Positions 63,377-64,000 of a stretch of 64,000 nt of DNA are shown here, one piece after another. How positions within the stretch are numbered: the first letter of the stretch is position 1; each line of letters opens with the position of its first letter. Both the position numbers and the translations under genes were made by a program. The notes below the pieces were generated by a model. The model had not been told where the DNA came from and did not search any database. It saw only the letters and a list, made by a program, of their open reading frames with translations. The DNA comes from Arthrobacter sp. MYb229 (GTDB lineage: Bacteria > Actinomycetota > Actinomycetes > Actinomycetales > Micrococcaceae): assembly GCF_002975405.1 (NCBI RefSeq), contig NZ_PCPS01000001.1:434001-498000 (forward strand). Direction: 5' to 3'.

Positions 63377-64000
63377 CTAGCGGTGATCAACCTTGCGGGC
63401 AATCCAGTCGCCGAGGATCTGTACCACTTGCACCATTATCACGATGATGATGATGGTAATGATCATGATTTCAAGTTCGTAGCGCGTGTAACCGTAGTTG
63501 TAGGCCAACCGGCCCAAGCCGCCGCCGCCAACCAAACCTGCCATGGCAGAGTATCCAATGATCGTCACGACGGTGGTGGTGATCGCCGAGACTATACCGG
63601 GTAGCGCTTCGGGAACCATGACCTTGCGAATAACCTGCATCTTGGTGGAGCCCATGACCAGCGCGGCGTCGATCTTTCCGGATGAGACATCGCGTAGCGC
63701 GGTCTCCACCAGTCGAGCGAAGAAAGGGACCGTACCGATAGTCAGCGAGACTGAGGCGGCGATGGGACCTAGCGATGTGCCAACAACCAATGCCGAGAAT
63801 GGAATCAAGGCGACCATCAAGATTGCGAACGGGATTGAACGGGTGATATTCACGATGATGCCCGACAAAATCACGTTCAGCCAACGCATGGGCGCCAGCC
63901 CAGTCTTATCGGTGGTGTGCAATAAAATGCCAATCAGCAAACCCACCACGACGGATACTACCGACGAGATGAAAACCATTTGCATGGTCTCAACGGTGGC
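63377..64000 (-). CDS. metI: Methionine ABC transporter permease MetI, 5' end cut by window
   Basis: At least 207 codons are visible; the frame is open to the window edge (ATVETMQMVF), so the N-terminus is missing. Five membrane helices are seen and the EAA loop is MGSTKMQVIRKVMVPEALPGIVSAI. The family pattern NITRSIPFAILMVALIPF and the C-terminal RYELEIMIITIIIIVIMVQVVQ match MetI. It forms the membrane pore for methionine; metQ follows 105 bases downstream. Confidence 0.87.
   Translation of the reverse strand, partial: ATVETMQMVFISSVVSVVVGLLIGILLHTTDKTGLAPMRWLNVILSGIIVNITRSIPFAILMVALIPFSALVVGTSLGPIAASVSLTIGTVPFFARLVETALRDVSSGKIDAALVMGSTKMQVIRKVMVPEALPGIVSAITTTVVTIIGYSAMAGLVGGGGLGRLAYNYGYTRYELEIMIITIIIIVIMVQVVQILGDWIARKVDHR

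Overview
The window is GC-rich, densely coded chromosomal DNA from an actinobacterium, most likely a member of the Micrococcaceae (Arthrobacter/Glutamicibacter type). That placement is an inference. It rests on the gluABCD glutamate importer, DapD/DapC of actinobacterial type, DUF3117 and DUF3107 proteins, a sigE-tatB-mrp neighbourhood, and the coproporphyrin-dependent haem pathway with HemQ. I count about 67 protein genes, one clear pseudogene, one TPP riboswitch and some fifteen intrinsic terminators or hairpins. I saw no rRNA, tRNA or CRISPR array.

Layout. 1-6318: mixed accessory and housekeeping enzymes (GNAT, sugar O-acetyltransferase, TfoX-like, NTF2-like, CPBP-like membrane protein, ICMT-like, VOC, methyltransferase, alpha/beta hydrolase). 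6409-9477: an AT-richer island bounded by inverted 49-bp repeats. It holds a frameshifted serine hydrolase flanked by 18-bp direct repeats, a third repeat copy, and an overlapping pair encoding a secreted basic protein and a small acidic protein. 9968-18544: a TIM-barrel isomerase, a fatty-acid type operon (thiolase, acyl-CoA ligase, enoyl-CoA hydratase), GNAT, OsmC, an MscS-like channel and a DUF4440-GNAT fusion. 18558-21977: TPP riboswitch followed by thiO-thiS-thiG-thiF. 22000-31937: GNAT, typA, a membrane protein, an ArsR regulator, fdxA-dapC, gltA, an orphan gene, dapD and dapE. 32020-35387: gluABCD on the minus strand. 35523-42888: LOG protein, DivIVA-like protein, DUF3117, O-methyltransferase, sigE, tatB, mrp, DUF1003, a soluble MgtE/CBS protein and a stress protein. 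43063-50825: aminopeptidase P, PHP phosphoesterase, orphan DNA methyltransferase, DEAD-box helicase, RNB nuclease, DUF3107 and TetR.

50960-61255 carries what looks like the whole haem route from glutamyl-tRNA to haem b. hemA is divergent from hemE-hemY-hemQ-hemH-hemC-hemD-hemB-hemL, several of which overlap by four bases. 61424-64000: an amidohydrolase and the start of a methionine importer (metQ, partial metI).

Functional links: the dap genes (dapC, dapD, dapE) supply diaminopimelate and lysine; thiOSGF makes the thiazole half of thiamine under riboswitch control; gluABCD imports glutamate, the precursor that enters haem synthesis as glutamyl-tRNA. The least explained part is the 6.4-9.5 kb island, whose secreted/cytosolic pair and repeat architecture I cannot assign to a known system.
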